Assembly: GCF_029395495.1 (NCBI RefSeq)
Contig: NZ_CP113918.1
Coordinates: 1,860,001 to 1,924,000, forward strand
Length of the DNA stretch: 64,000 bases
Reading direction: 5' to 3'
Source: Bifidobacterium sp. ESL0769
GTDB taxonomy: Bacteria > Actinomycetota > Actinomycetes > Actinomycetales > Bifidobacteriaceae
In this document: positions 8,067-17,686 of the stretch, piece by piece
How positions within the stretch are numbered: position 1 is the first letter of the stretch
How the letters are laid out: every line of letters starts with the position of its first letter
Translations under genes and position numbers: made by a program
The notes under the pieces: model-generated
Told to the model about the DNA's origin: nothing
Database searches by the model: none
Seen by the model: only the letters and a program-made list of their open reading frames with translations

Positions 8067-8978
8067 CTAGGCTTCCAAGATACCGGCATCGACCATGCCC
8101 TTGTGGGCACGCTCAAATTCCGGCTCCCCTGGCCCGACGTTCGGCAGACGCATCGTGGTCTCATCAAGCCATCCGCGCTCGTGCAGCGCGGCCTTGGCCA
8201 AAACTCCCTGGAATCCGGTGCCGTTGATGGCATCGACCAGCGGGGCGAGACGAACCGCAAGGCGCTGGGCCTCGTGGATGTCGCCACGGTCAAACGCATC
8301 GGCAAGCTGGCGCATCGGGTTCGATGCGACGTGCGCGATGACCGAAATAACGCCGACAGCACCAATGGAAAGGAACGGCAGGAACAGCGCGTCATCTCCA
8401 GAGTACCAAGTCAGGCCGGTTTCCATACGCTTGCGCACGGCACCTGCAATATCCCCCGTCGCATCCTTCACGGCTTTGATATGGTCAAGTTGCGCAAGCC
8501 TGCAATAAGTCTCAAGCGTAAGATGCACACCGGTACGTCCGGGAACGTCGTAGACGATAATCGGCTTGTCCGCCGACTCGTTGACCGCCTGATAATGGCG
8601 GAAAATGCCCTCTTGCGAAGGACGAGAATAATAAGGAGCGACCACCAGCACCGCATCGGCACCGGCTTCCTGAGTCTGCTCGACCATGCGAACCGTGTGG
8701 GCGGTGTCGTTGGAACCCGCACCGGAAATCACCGGCACGTCAACGGCTTCTTTGACAACCTGGACGAGCTTGACTTTCTCGTCCATGTGGGTGACCGGCG
8801 ACTCACCGGTCGTGCCGTTGACCAACAGGCCATCGGCGCCGGAAGCGACCAGATGCTTGGCCAATGCCGCAGATGCTTCGAAATCAACGGAACCATCATC
8901 GTGCATCGGCGTCACCATAGCGGGAATAACCCGGCCGAATGGCGCTGAATCAAGTAGATGCATAGAAGACTCACTCAT
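8067..8978 (-). CDS. dapA: 4-hydroxy-tetrahydrodipicolinate synthase
   Basis: Condenses aspartate semialdehyde with pyruvate, the first step specific to lysine and diaminopimelate. The (beta/alpha)8 aldolase family features are visible: GTTGES near residue 55, the Tyr of VYDVPGRTG near 140, and the Schiff-base Lys in IKAVKDATGD near 170. 303 aa is full length. It lies 44 bp behind dapB on the same strand, so the two likely form an operon. A second ATG five codons in is an alternative start. Confidence 0.95.
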   Translation of the reverse strand: MSESSMHLLDSAPFGRVIPAMVTPMHDDGSVDFEASAALAKHLVASGADGLLVNGTTGESPVTHMDEKVKLVQVVKEAVDVPVISGAGSNDTAHTVRMVEQTQEAGADAVLVVAPYYSRPSQEGIFRHYQAVNESADKPIIVYDVPGRTGVHLTLETYCRLAQLDHIKAVKDATGDIAGAVRKRMETGLTWYSGDDALFLPFLSIGAVGVISVIAHVASNPMRQLADAFDRGDIHEAQRLAVRLAPLVDAINGTGFQGVLAKAALHERGWLDETTMRLPNVGPGEPEFERAHKGMVDAGILEA

Positions 8979-9022
8979 ACCTCAACGCTACTTCTCGGGC
9001 GGGACGCTTCGCCCCCGCCTAC

Positions 9023-9775
9023 TCAGAGGTCGAGGAACGCATCGAGGCCGACGGTCAGGCCGGGATGAGTGCCAGAGGCAATGTTACGCACCGCGAGCAG
9101 AACGCCGGGCATGAACGAGGCACGATCGAAACTGTCGGCGCGGATGACCAGCTGCTCGCCGGTGTTGCCCAGCAGCACTTCCTCGTGGGCGTTGAGACCC
9201 TGCAGGCGCACTGCATGAACGTGCACACCGTCGACGATTTGGCCACGCGAAGCCGCTTCACCCTGAGTGCCATCAGGCATCGGAGCACAACCGGCTTCTT
9301 TACGCGCCACGGAAATAGCCTGAGCAGTGTGGATGGCGGTGCCGGAAGGCGCATCGACCTTGTCGGGATGATGCAGCTCGATGACCTCGGCAGAAGTGAA
9401 GTACTTGGCGGCCTCGGCGGCAAACTTGTCGGCAAGGACGGCAGAAATGGCGAAGTTCGGCGCGATGAACACAGACTGACCTTCACGCGGGGCCTTGGCG
9501 AGTGCGGCTTTGACCTGATCAAGCTTCTCGTCGGTCCAGCCGGTGGTACCGACCACCACGTTCACGCCCTGCGCCACGAGCTTCAACACGTTACCCAGCG
9601 ACGAGGTCGGGACGGTGAATTCCACAGCCACATCGGTATTGTCCGGCGTAATGGCAGCGATATCGTCGTTCTCGCCGATTTGTTGCGCGATCTCCATATC
9701 GTCCGCAGCCTTGACAGCCTCGACCACGCTGCCGCCCATGCGTCCAAGCGCACCAACCACTGAAACTCGAATCAT
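9023..9775 (-). CDS. dapB: 4-hydroxy-tetrahydrodipicolinate reductase
   Basis: NAD(P)H-dependent reductase, the step after DapA. N-terminal nucleotide-binding motif VVGALGRMGG and the substrate-binding block ELHHPDKVDAPSGTA (near residue 138) are visible. 250 aa is the usual length. It is first gene of the dapB-dapA unit; a purine-rich site (GAGGGCGGGG) lies upstream of the ATG. A possible promoter is -35-like TTGTTG (9821-9826) with -10-like TATAAA (9800-9805), spacing 15, which is weak. Confidence 0.95.
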   Translation of the reverse strand: MIRVSVVGALGRMGGSVVEAVKAADDMEIAQQIGENDDIAAITPDNTDVAVEFTVPTSSLGNVLKLVAQGVNVVVGTTGWTDEKLDQVKAALAKAPREGQSVFIAPNFAISAVLADKFAAEAAKYFTSAEVIELHHPDKVDAPSGTAIHTAQAISVARKEAGCAPMPDGTQGEAASRGQIVDGVHVHAVRLQGLNAHEEVLLGNTGEQLVIRADSFDRASFMPGVLLAVRNIASGTHPGLTVGLDAFLDL

Positions 9776-9907
9776 AACAACCCCGCCCTCTCTACATGTT
9801 TTATACCTTTATTTATATAGCAACAATACGGCGGCAAGGGAACAACGAGGACTAAGCTGTGAAAACCGAACAACGCCGACACAACAAGTAGAAACGAATA
9901 GAAGAAA

Positions 9908-9970
9908 GCCGGGCGCTGTCTGAAGGAACGTTAGGGGCAGAACCCCGGTTCCCTTAAGACAGCGCCCGGC
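9908..9970 (-). terminator. Long hairpin, likely terminator of the giant surface gene
   Basis: 14-bp perfect arms (9908-9921 and 9957-9970, GCCGGGCGCTGTCT) with an inner GGGGC...CCCC stem. Read on the minus strand it is followed by TTTCTTC. It lies about 80 bp after the stop codon at 10053. Confidence 0.65.
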
Positions 9971-10052
9971 CCTAGAAGAGCCGGCAAGATGCGAATGCCA
10001 GCTGAGGCCGCGCCTAGGTTGGGTGTGTGAGACGCGGCCAGTATTTAATCAC

Positions 10053-13000
10053 CTAGTCACGGCGGCGCCTGCGCACCATCTGCAGGCCGAGCGCCATGAC
10101 CAGGGCGGACACCATCAGGCCCATCGGCACCGCGGTGTCGGAACCCGTGGCCGCCACAGACTTCGGCTTCGACTGGGACGCGAGCCACTTTTGACCCTCG
10201 GGCGTGGCAAGCCATGCCTGCCCGGCCAGTGTCTTCAGCCAGGCCTGGCCGGCCGGTGTCTTCAGCCAAGCCCAGCCAGCAGGTGTAGCCAGCCAAGCAT
10301 GGCCGTTGGAAGTCGCCAGCCAAGCAGCCCCGGCAGGAGTCGAAAGCCAGTGCTGACCCTCGGCCGTCGCAAGCCAGGCATGACCACCATTCGTGCCAAG
10401 CCATGCGGAACCCTCGGGCGTCTGCAACCAAGCATGGCCCTCAGGAGTCTGCAGCCACTGATGGCCCTGCGGCGTCTGCAGCCAAGCATGACCACCATCG
10501 GTGCCGAGCCACGCGGAGCCCTCAGACGTCTGCAACCAGGCGTGACCCTGCGGAGTCTGGAGCCACTGATGGCCCTGCGGCGTCTGCAGCCAAGCATGAC
10601 CCTCAGGAGACGAGACCCAGGCATGGCCATCTTGCGACGACAGCCAGTGCTGGCCCTCGGGCGTCTGTAACCAAGCATGGCCCTTGGGGGTGGAGACCCA
10701 CGCATGACCCTTGGAGCTCTCGAGCCAGTGCTGGCCTTCGGGCGTATCAAGCCAGTGGTGGCCCTCCGGGGTCTCGAGCCAGCCTTGGCTCGGCGGCTCA
10801 GTGACCTGCAGCTTCGTCCACTTGGCCATCACGGTCATGTTGCCGGTCACGATCGCGGTCGGGTCGTAAGGCACCAGGCTGCGCAGCATGCTCTCCACGA
10901 ACCAACCGTCGAAGCGGTAGCCGCTACGCACCGGGGTGGGCAGCTCGCCGATCGGATCGCCGTCGGCCAATATGCGCGGCGCGATCGGGTCACCGCCTTC
11001 CACGTTGAACGTGATGGTCAGTTGCGTCTTCCAAACCGGACGAATCGTGATGTCGTGCGCGGGAATCGTGGTGGCGGTGCCATCCCCGTCCGCGAACGTG
11101 AACGCGCTCCAGTCCGTGCCGTTGATGGAATACTGCCAGCCACGGGGCAGGAAGCCTGCCTTCGAGAACCCGCCAGCCGGCGCGGTCGCGATGGTTGAGC
11201 CGTAGTTGTGAGCGGAGACGCCCGGCATGGTCGGCCATGTGCCGCCGTCAGCGTCGAAGGTCACGTTGAACTGATCGATAACCCACTTCGGGCGAATCGT
11301 GATGTCCGAAGCCGGAATCGTGGTCGAGCCATACGCGAAGTTCTGCCACCCACCGGACGCAGCCTTGAACTCCCAGCCTTCCTGGTGCTTGTGCGCCGGA
11401 TTGGTCAGGTCGACCGTACCCGGAGCCGTGGCAATGGTTGAGCCATAGTCGTGCAAATCAGTGCCTGGCATGGAGGCCCAGCTAGCCCCGTCACCGGCAG
11501 CGTAGCCCACACGATACTGGTCCCAGGCGAACGTAGGACGAACGATGATGGCGTGAGCCGGGATCGCGGTACCCGTACCAGGGCCGCCGTACGTGAATGC
11601 ACTCCACGTCACGCCGTTGTCCTGCGAGAACTCCCAGGCGGCATGATGCTTATGCGCAGGCGCCGTCAGACCAGACGTGATGGGAGCCGTGGCCAGCGTC
11701 GAACCATAATCATGGTTCGTGGCACCGGGCCTGCCAGTCCACGAGGTCGCCTCACCATTCTGGTAAGAGACACCGTACTGATCCCAAGCAAACGTCGGAC
11801 GGATGATGATCGCATGCGCCGGAATCGCAGTACCCGTACCAGGGGCACCATACTTGAACGCACTCCACGTTGCGCCGTTGTCCTGCGAATACTCCCACGC
11901 AGCATGGTGCTTGTTGGCAGGAGCCGTCAGACCGGACGTGTTTGGAGCGGTGGTCAGCGTCGAACCGTAATCATGGTCCACCGGGCCGAGCATGCCCGTC
12001 CACGACGTCGCCTCACCAAGCTGGTAGGAGACACTGTATGTGTCCCAAGCGAAGGTCGGACGAATGATGATCGCATGCGCAGGAATCGCAGTACCCGTAC
12101 CAGGGGCACCATACGTAAACCCGTTCCACGTTGCGCCGTTATCCTGCGAATACTGCCAGGCAACATGATGCTTATGCGCAGGCGCCGTCAGACCGGACGT
12201 AACTGGAGCGGTGGCCAGCGTCGAACCATAATCATGGTTCGTGGCACCGGGCCTGCCGGTCCACGAGGTCGCCTCACCATTCTGGTAAGAGACACTGTAC
12301 TGATCCCAGGCAAACGTCGGACGAATGATGACGTCATGCGCCGGCATATGTGTGCCCGTGGAGCCGAACTCAAACGTGTTCCACGTTGCGCCGTTGTCCT
12401 GCGAATACTGCCAGGCATCGTGATGCTTGTGCGCAGGAGCCGTCAGATCCGAAACACTCGGCTCAGTCAGCGTGGAACCAAAATCATGGTCCACAGGGCC
12501 TAGCATGCCCGCCCAAGAAGTGGCCTCACCAAGCTGATAAGACACGCTGTACTGGTCCCAAGCGAACGTAGGACGAATAATGATGTCATGAGCGGGAACC
12601 GTGGTACCAGTACCGGGACCTCCGTAGGTGAACGGGCTCCACGTAGAGCCGTTATCCTTCGAATACTCCCAAGCGGCATGATGCTTGTTCGCCGGAGCGG
12701 TCAAATCGGACGTAAGCGGAGCGGTAGCCAGTGTCGAACCGTAATCATGGTCCACAGCGCCGGGCTTGCCGGCCCACGACGTCGCCTCACCAAGCCGGTA
12801 GGAGACGCTGTACTGATCCCAAGCGAAGGTCGGACGGATGATGATGTCATGAGCCGGAATCGCAGTACCAGTACCGGGAGCACCATACGTGAACGAGTTC
12901 CACGTCACGCCGTTATCTTGGGAGAACTCCCAGGCGGCATGATGCTTGTTCGCAGGAGCGGTCAGACCGGACGTGACAGGCTCGGTAGCCAGCGTCGAAC

Positions 13001-16000
13001 CGTAGTCGTGACGATCAGCCGCGGGCTTGTCCGTCCATGAAGTCGCTTCTCCGTTCTGGTAGGAAACGTTGTACGTATCCCACGCGAAGGTCGGCCGAAT
13101 AATGATGTCATGAGCAGGAATCGCGGTACCCGTACCCGGGGCACCATACTTGAATGCGCTCCACGTTGCGCCGTTGTCCTTCGAATACTCCCAAGCAGCA
13201 TGATGCTTGTTCGCAGGCGCGGTCAAATCGGAGGTGCCAGGCTCAGAGGCCAGCGTCGAACCATAATCATGGTTGACAGAACCAGGCATGCCGGCCCAAG
13301 AAGCCGCCTCACCAAGCTCATAGGAGACGCTGTACTGATCCCAAGCAAACGTCGGACGAATAATGATGTCATGAGCAGGAATCGCAGTGCCCGTACCGGG
13401 GGCACCATACTTGAATGCGCTCCACGTTGCGCCGTTGTCCTTTGAATACTGCCACGCAGCATGATGCTTGTGCGCGGGCGCATTCAGACCAGACGTACTA
13501 GGCTCGGTGGCCAACGTCGAACCATAGTCATGATCCACGGCACCGGGCTTGCCGGTCCACGACGTCGCCTCACCATTCTGGTAAGAGACGCCGTACTGGT
13601 CCCAAGCAAACGTAGGACGGATGATGATGCTGTGGGCGGGAACATGCGTGCCGGTGGAACCATACTCAAACGGGTTCCACGTCACGCCGTTGTCCTGCGA
13701 ATACTCCCAAGCGTCATGATGCTTATGCGCCGGAGCGTTCAGGCCGGACGTGCCGGGCTCGGTAAGCGTCGAATTGTAGGCGTGGTCAGCAGCACTCGGC
13801 TTGCCAGTCCACGACGTCGCCTCACCAAGCTGATAGGACACACTATACTGATCGGACGAGAACGTCGGTCGAATAATGATGGCATGCGCTGGGATATGCG
13901 TACCCGTGGGGCCGAACTCGAACGGGTCCCATGTGGCACCGCTGTCCTTCGAATATTCCCAAGCATTATGGTGCTTGTTCATAGGCGCAATCAAATCCGA
14001 AATATTCGGCTCGGTCAGCGTGGAACCGTAATCATGATCTACGGCGCCAGGCTTACCAGCCCACGACGTCGCCTCACCAAGCTGGTAAGACACACTGTAC
14101 TGATCCCAAGCAAACGTCGGACGAATGACAATCGCATGCGCCGGCATATGAGTGCCCGTAGACCCATACTCGAACGGATTCCATGTGGCACCGCCATCCT
14201 GAGAATACTGCCACGCAGCATGGTGCTTGTTGGACGGAGCCGTCAAATCAGTAGTAGCAGGCTCGCTCAGCGTGGAGCCGTAATCATGGTTCACAGCATT
14301 GGGCTTGCCGGCCCAGGAGGTCGCCTCACCAAGCTGGTAGGTCACGCCATATTGATCCCACGCGAACGTCGGACGAATGATGATGCCATGAGCCGGGATA
14401 TGAGTACCAGTGGAACCAAACTCAAACGGATCCCATGTGGCACCATTATCCTTCGAATACTGCCAGGCATCGTGGTGCTTATTGGCAGGCGCCACTAAAT
14501 CGGACGTGCTCGGCTCGGAGAGCGTGGAGCCATAGTCATGATCCACAGGGCCGAGCATGCCCGCCCAAGAAGTCGCCTCGCCAAGCTGGTAAGAAACGCT
14601 GTACTGATTCCAAGCAAACGTCGGACGAATGACAATCGCGTGCGCCGGCATATGAGTACCAGTGGGCCCGAACTCGAACGAATCCCATGTCGCCCCATTG
14701 TCCTTCGAATACTGCCAAGCATCGTGGTGCTTGTTCGCAGGCGCATTCAGACCGGACGTACTAGGCTCGCTAAGAGTCGAGCCATAATCATGATTCACGG
14801 CCGCAGGCTTGCCAATCCACGACGTCGCATCGCCATTCTCATAAGAGACGCTGTACTGATCCCACGCGAACGTCGGACGAATGACGATTGCATGCGCAGG
14901 CATATGCGTGCCAGTGGAACCAAACTCGAACGGGTTCCAAGTAGCACCATTGTCCTGTGAATATTGCCAGGCATCATGATGCTTGTTGGTCGGGGCGTTC
15001 AGGCCAGAGATACTGGGCTCGCTCAGCGTGGAATTGTAAGCGTGGTCAGCAGCACCGGGCTTGCCGGCCCACGACGTCGCCTCACCAAGCTGATAGGAAA
15101 CGCTATACGTATCCATGGTGAATGTCGGACGAATAATAATCGCATGCGCAGGCATATGCGTACCAGTGGAGCCAAACTCGAACGGATTCCAAGTGGCACC
15201 ATCATCCTTCGAATACTCCCAAGCGTCATGATGCTTATTCGCAGGAGCCATCAAATCAGAAGTACCAGGCTCGGTCAACGTCGAACCGTAATCATGATTA
15301 ACGTCACTAGGTATACCCGCCCAAGAGGTCGCATCGCCAAGCTCGTAGGAGACACCATATTGATCCCACGCGAACGTCGGCCGAATGATGATGTCGTGAG
15401 CCGGAATTGCAGTACCGGAACCCGGACCGCCAAACACGAACGGGCCCCAAGTAGCACCGTTGTCCTTCGAATACTCCCAAGCAGCATGATGCTTGTTCGC
15501 AGGAGCCACCAAATCTGTGATAGGCGGAGCAGAAGCCAATGTCGAACCATAGTCATGGTCCTCGGCCGTGGGCTTACTATCCCACGAAGTCGCCTCGCCC
15601 TTTTGGTAGGACACGTTATATTGGTCGGTCACCCACTTCGGACGCACCGTAATGTCATAAGCCGGCACATGGGTCACACCGAACTTGAACTCGGCCCAAT
15701 TCTCCGTACTGTCCGTCTTGCGATACTCCCAGCCGCTCGTCAACGTGTCCTGGTGCTTGTTCGACGGAGGCGCGAAATCGGTCAAACTCGGCTGGGACAC
15801 CGTATCATCCTCGCCAACCCGCACGGGCGAAGCGGGCATGTCAGACCACGAGCCGCCGTTCTTGTCATACGTCAGCTGGTGGGGGATTCCCTCCCACACC
15901 GGGCGCACCGTGATCGGCCAGTCGGGCATGTGCGTGCCGCCGAACGTGAACGTCGCCCAGTCGTCGCTGCTGCTCGTCTTGCGATACTGCCAGCCACTGC

Positions 16001-17594
16001 GCTGCTTGTGCGCCGGGGCCTTAAGGTGCGACAGGTTCGTCGGTTCGGGAACCGTCGCATCATACGCAGTGGATACCGCACCCTGCGGCGTGCCGTCCCA
16101 CGTGCCGCCGTTCAGATCGAACGTGACATCATGATAGGCCGGAACCCAGGAGGCGTACAACGTCACCGTAGAAGCCGTGGTGTAAACGACGTCAAAGCCG
16201 TACACCGGACCTGTTGCGCTACCTGTATGCCAAGCACCGAAAGTACATCCCGCTTTCGTCGGGTTCGCCGGAGCATGCGCCGTACCGCCCCACGGCACCT
16301 CCTGGTCCGGTATGCTGCCGCCGCCCTGCGAATCGAAACGCACCGTCGGATGACCGGTGACATGCGACACCGGATCACCCGTCACCGTACCTGCGGGGGC
16401 GCTGCCGGTCACTCCGCCGGGAAGCGAGCCCGCGAAATCGAACTTGGGATTGGCGGTGCCGGAAGGCCAGCTCACCACATGAGAAGCGGAATCATACGAA
16501 CCACCCGACGGGCTGATATTCGACGCGGCAATGAGCGTCCCATCAATATTCTTCGCTGTCGACATCGTCACATGCGAGCCGTCGTCATATGCTGTCTCGG
16601 TCACTACCTGTCCCGAAGCTTCGAGTTGACTCAGATGCAGGCTGTTCAGCGGCGAGAAATCGGTAATCTTGTTGCCGGTCAGTCGCAGGTACGCCAGCGA
16701 CGTCAAACCGCGCAACGGCGACAAATCAACAATACTGTTACGATTTGCCAAGCCAGCTACATTCTGTAGATTCAAAGTTTGCAGGTTGGTCCAACCTGCC
16801 AACGGCGACAAATCAGTGATGCGATCGTAGTACAGTCCCGCGCTGGTCAGGCCGGTCAAACCAGCCAACGGCGACAAATCGGACACCGGGACGTTGGCCA
16901 TTTCCAGGTTTCTCAGCGATGTCAGGCCGCTCAACGGCGACACATCGGTAAACGGATTAGTATCCAAGTTCACGTCCGTCAGATGAGTGAGATACTGCAT
17001 GCCATTGAGACTCGAAATATTGTTGCCATTGAGCGTCAGGGACGTCAAGTGGGTCAGACCAGCCAACGGCGATAAACTAGTCACCTGATTATTACCTAAG
17101 TTTAAGTAAGTCAAGTGGGTCAGACCAGCCAACGGCGACAAATCAGTTACCTGATTGTGAGCCAAGTCCAGAGTCGTCAGATTGGCGAGATTCTGTATGC
17201 CTTCAAGGCTTGCGATACTCGACCAGCCCGCGCTCAAGCTTGTGGTTCCGTTAACCATTGCCTGCGTGAAGGTCGAGTTCACGTTTACATGTTCCGCAGA
17301 GGCTACTTTGGCCGCCAGATACGTATCCGGGAAACACTGGGCAATCGTGCTTACGTTGACATAGCAACTGCTACGCGGGCTGATACCGCCGCCACGCGGC
17401 TGGAGGCCGGACTTGCCACGCTTGGTTGATTTTGAAGATTCGGACGACTTCTGCCTCTGCTGGGATTCGCCAGGCGACACTGCCTGACCCTGCTGTGCAG
17501 AAGAGGATTGTGATTGCGTTTGCTCGGAGGCCTCGCCGCCTTCGGGCTCGACCGCCGTCGCCGTGCCGGGCAGCACCATCGCCACACCCGCCAC
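10053..17594 (-). CDS. Giant repetitive cell-wall surface protein (start separated by a frameshift)
   Basis: Open frame of 2513 codons from a GTG at 17594. Order of parts, in residues of this frame: a signal-peptide end (ATA-VEPE near 15); internalin-type leucine-rich repeats about 120-325 (units such as LSPLAGLTHLTYLNL); a linker; about 20 tandem units of roughly 84 residues at 486-2195, 18 of them close (motifs YSVSY, GEATSW, HDYGSTL, NKHHDAW); an InlB B-repeat/Flg_new-like unit; 22 nonapeptide repeats of the type HAWLQTPEG at about 2266-2470; and a C-terminal VAATG, hydrophobic helix and RRRRR tail, like a sortase signal. It is probably an adhesin. The natural start is likely the ATG pair at 17686/17683, preceded by AGAAGGA, but a G10 run places it out of frame with this body. 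With 11 or 8 G residues a complete signal peptide would be read. Confidence 0.85.
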   Translation of the reverse strand: MAGVAMVLPGTATAVEPEGGEASEQTQSQSSSAQQGQAVSPGESQQRQKSSESSKSTKRGKSGLQPRGGGISPRSSCYVNVSTIAQCFPDTYLAAKVASAEHVNVNSTFTQAMVNGTTSLSAGWSSIASLEGIQNLANLTTLDLAHNQVTDLSPLAGLTHLTYLNLGNNQVTSLSPLAGLTHLTSLTLNGNNISSLNGMQYLTHLTDVNLDTNPFTDVSPLSGLTSLRNLEMANVPVSDLSPLAGLTGLTSAGLYYDRITDLSPLAGWTNLQTLNLQNVAGLANRNSIVDLSPLRGLTSLAYLRLTGNKITDFSPLNSLHLSQLEASGQVVTETAYDDGSHVTMSTAKNIDGTLIAASNISPSGGSYDSASHVVSWPSGTANPKFDFAGSLPGGVTGSAPAGTVTGDPVSHVTGHPTVRFDSQGGGSIPDQEVPWGGTAHAPANPTKAGCTFGAWHTGSATGPVYGFDVVYTTASTVTLYASWVPAYHDVTFDLNGGTWDGTPQGAVSTAYDATVPEPTNLSHLKAPAHKQRSGWQYRKTSSSDDWATFTFGGTHMPDWPITVRPVWEGIPHQLTYDKNGGSWSDMPASPVRVGEDDTVSQPSLTDFAPPSNKHQDTLTSGWEYRKTDSTENWAEFKFGVTHVPAYDITVRPKWVTDQYNVSYQKGEATSWDSKPTAEDHDYGSTLASAPPITDLVAPANKHHAAWEYSKDNGATWGPFVFGGPGSGTAIPAHDIIIRPTFAWDQYGVSYELGDATSWAGIPSDVNHDYGSTLTEPGTSDLMAPANKHHDAWEYSKDDGATWNPFEFGSTGTHMPAHAIIIRPTFTMDTYSVSYQLGEATSWAGKPGAADHAYNSTLSEPSISGLNAPTNKHHDAWQYSQDNGATWNPFEFGSTGTHMPAHAIVIRPTFAWDQYSVSYENGDATSWIGKPAAVNHDYGSTLSEPSTSGLNAPANKHHDAWQYSKDNGATWDSFEFGPTGTHMPAHAIVIRPTFAWNQYSVSYQLGEATSWAGMLGPVDHDYGSTLSEPSTSDLVAPANKHHDAWQYSKDNGATWDPFEFGSTGTHIPAHGIIIRPTFAWDQYGVTYQLGEATSWAGKPNAVNHDYGSTLSEPATTDLTAPSNKHHAAWQYSQDGGATWNPFEYGSTGTHMPAHAIVIRPTFAWDQYSVSYQLGEATSWAGKPGAVDHDYGSTLTEPNISDLIAPMNKHHNAWEYSKDSGATWDPFEFGPTGTHIPAHAIIIRPTFSSDQYSVSYQLGEATSWTGKPSAADHAYNSTLTEPGTSGLNAPAHKHHDAWEYSQDNGVTWNPFEYGSTGTHVPAHSIIIRPTFAWDQYGVSYQNGEATSWTGKPGAVDHDYGSTLATEPSTSGLNAPAHKHHAAWQYSKDNGATWSAFKYGAPGTGTAIPAHDIIIRPTFAWDQYSVSYELGEAASWAGMPGSVNHDYGSTLASEPGTSDLTAPANKHHAAWEYSKDNGATWSAFKYGAPGTGTAIPAHDIIIRPTFAWDTYNVSYQNGEATSWTDKPAADRHDYGSTLATEPVTSGLTAPANKHHAAWEFSQDNGVTWNSFTYGAPGTGTAIPAHDIIIRPTFAWDQYSVSYRLGEATSWAGKPGAVDHDYGSTLATAPLTSDLTAPANKHHAAWEYSKDNGSTWSPFTYGGPGTGTTVPAHDIIIRPTFAWDQYSVSYQLGEATSWAGMLGPVDHDFGSTLTEPSVSDLTAPAHKHHDAWQYSQDNGATWNTFEFGSTGTHMPAHDVIIRPTFAWDQYSVSYQNGEATSWTGRPGATNHDYGSTLATAPVTSGLTAPAHKHHVAWQYSQDNGATWNGFTYGAPGTGTAIPAHAIIIRPTFAWDTYSVSYQLGEATSWTGMLGPVDHDYGSTLTTAPNTSGLTAPANKHHAAWEYSQDNGATWSAFKYGAPGTGTAIPAHAIIIRPTFAWDQYGVSYQNGEATSWTGRPGATNHDYGSTLATAPITSGLTAPAHKHHAAWEFSQDNGVTWSAFTYGGPGTGTAIPAHAIIVRPTFAWDQYRVGYAAGDGASWASMPGTDLHDYGSTIATAPGTVDLTNPAHKHQEGWEFKAASGGWQNFAYGSTTIPASDITIRPKWVIDQFNVTFDADGGTWPTMPGVSAHNYGSTIATAPAGGFSKAGFLPRGWQYSINGTDWSAFTFADGDGTATTIPAHDITIRPVWKTQLTITFNVEGGDPIAPRILADGDPIGELPTPVRSGYRFDGWFVESMLRSLVPYDPTAIVTGNMTVMAKWTKLQVTEPPSQGWLETPEGHHWLDTPEGQHWLESSKGHAWVSTPKGHAWLQTPEGQHWLSSQDGHAWVSSPEGHAWLQTPQGHQWLQTPQGHAWLQTSEGSAWLGTDGGHAWLQTPQGHQWLQTPEGHAWLQTPEGSAWLGTNGGHAWLATAEGQHWLSTPAGAAWLATSNGHAWLATPAGWAWLKTPAGQAWLKTLAGQAWLATPEGQKWLASQSKPKSVAATGSDTAVPMGLMVSALVMALGLQMVRRRRRD
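10183..10797 (-). repeat. 22 tandem 27-bp repeats (Trp-Leu nonapeptides)
   Basis: Coding repeats in the giant surface protein. Each unit of nine residues follows xxWLxTPxG (for example HAWLQTPEG, SAWLGTDGG). They lie between the B-repeat unit and the anchor, where wall-spanning segments usually sit. Confidence 0.9.
11010..16137 (-). repeat. About 20 tandem repeats of roughly 255 bp
   Basis: Coding repeats in the giant surface protein. Each unit of about 84 residues contains YxVSYxxGEATSW, HDYGSTL, a NKHHxAWxYS block, GATW and IIIRPTF. The two units nearest the N-terminus and the last two are more diverged. Close similarity between units means copy number is likely to vary and short-read assembly could miscount them. 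Confidence 0.9.
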
Positions 17595-17619
17595 AAGGCA
17601 AACTAGAGCCCTAAACGCA

Positions 17620-17629
17620 CCCCCCCCCC
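17620..17629 (-). repeat. Homopolymer tract G10 in the signal-peptide region
   Basis: Ten C on the plus strand, i.e. ten G in the coding direction of the surface gene. From the ATG at 17686 the reading frame meets TAG at 17605-17603 after 27 codons. Adding one G or removing two joins the ATG to the 2513-codon frame. Confidence 0.9.
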
Positions 17630-17686
17630 GCGATGGGAGGCAAAGTCACGCAAACCGCGCAACCACTTAGTGAAACGAGACATCAT

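Noticed and set aside
10183..16137. Tandem repeats considered as a CRISPR array
   Set aside because: Repeats are in-frame coding units without unique spacers of constant length.
11451..16769. Several plus-strand Arg-rich ORFs inside the giant gene
   Set aside because: Periodic shadows of the 255-bp coding repeats.
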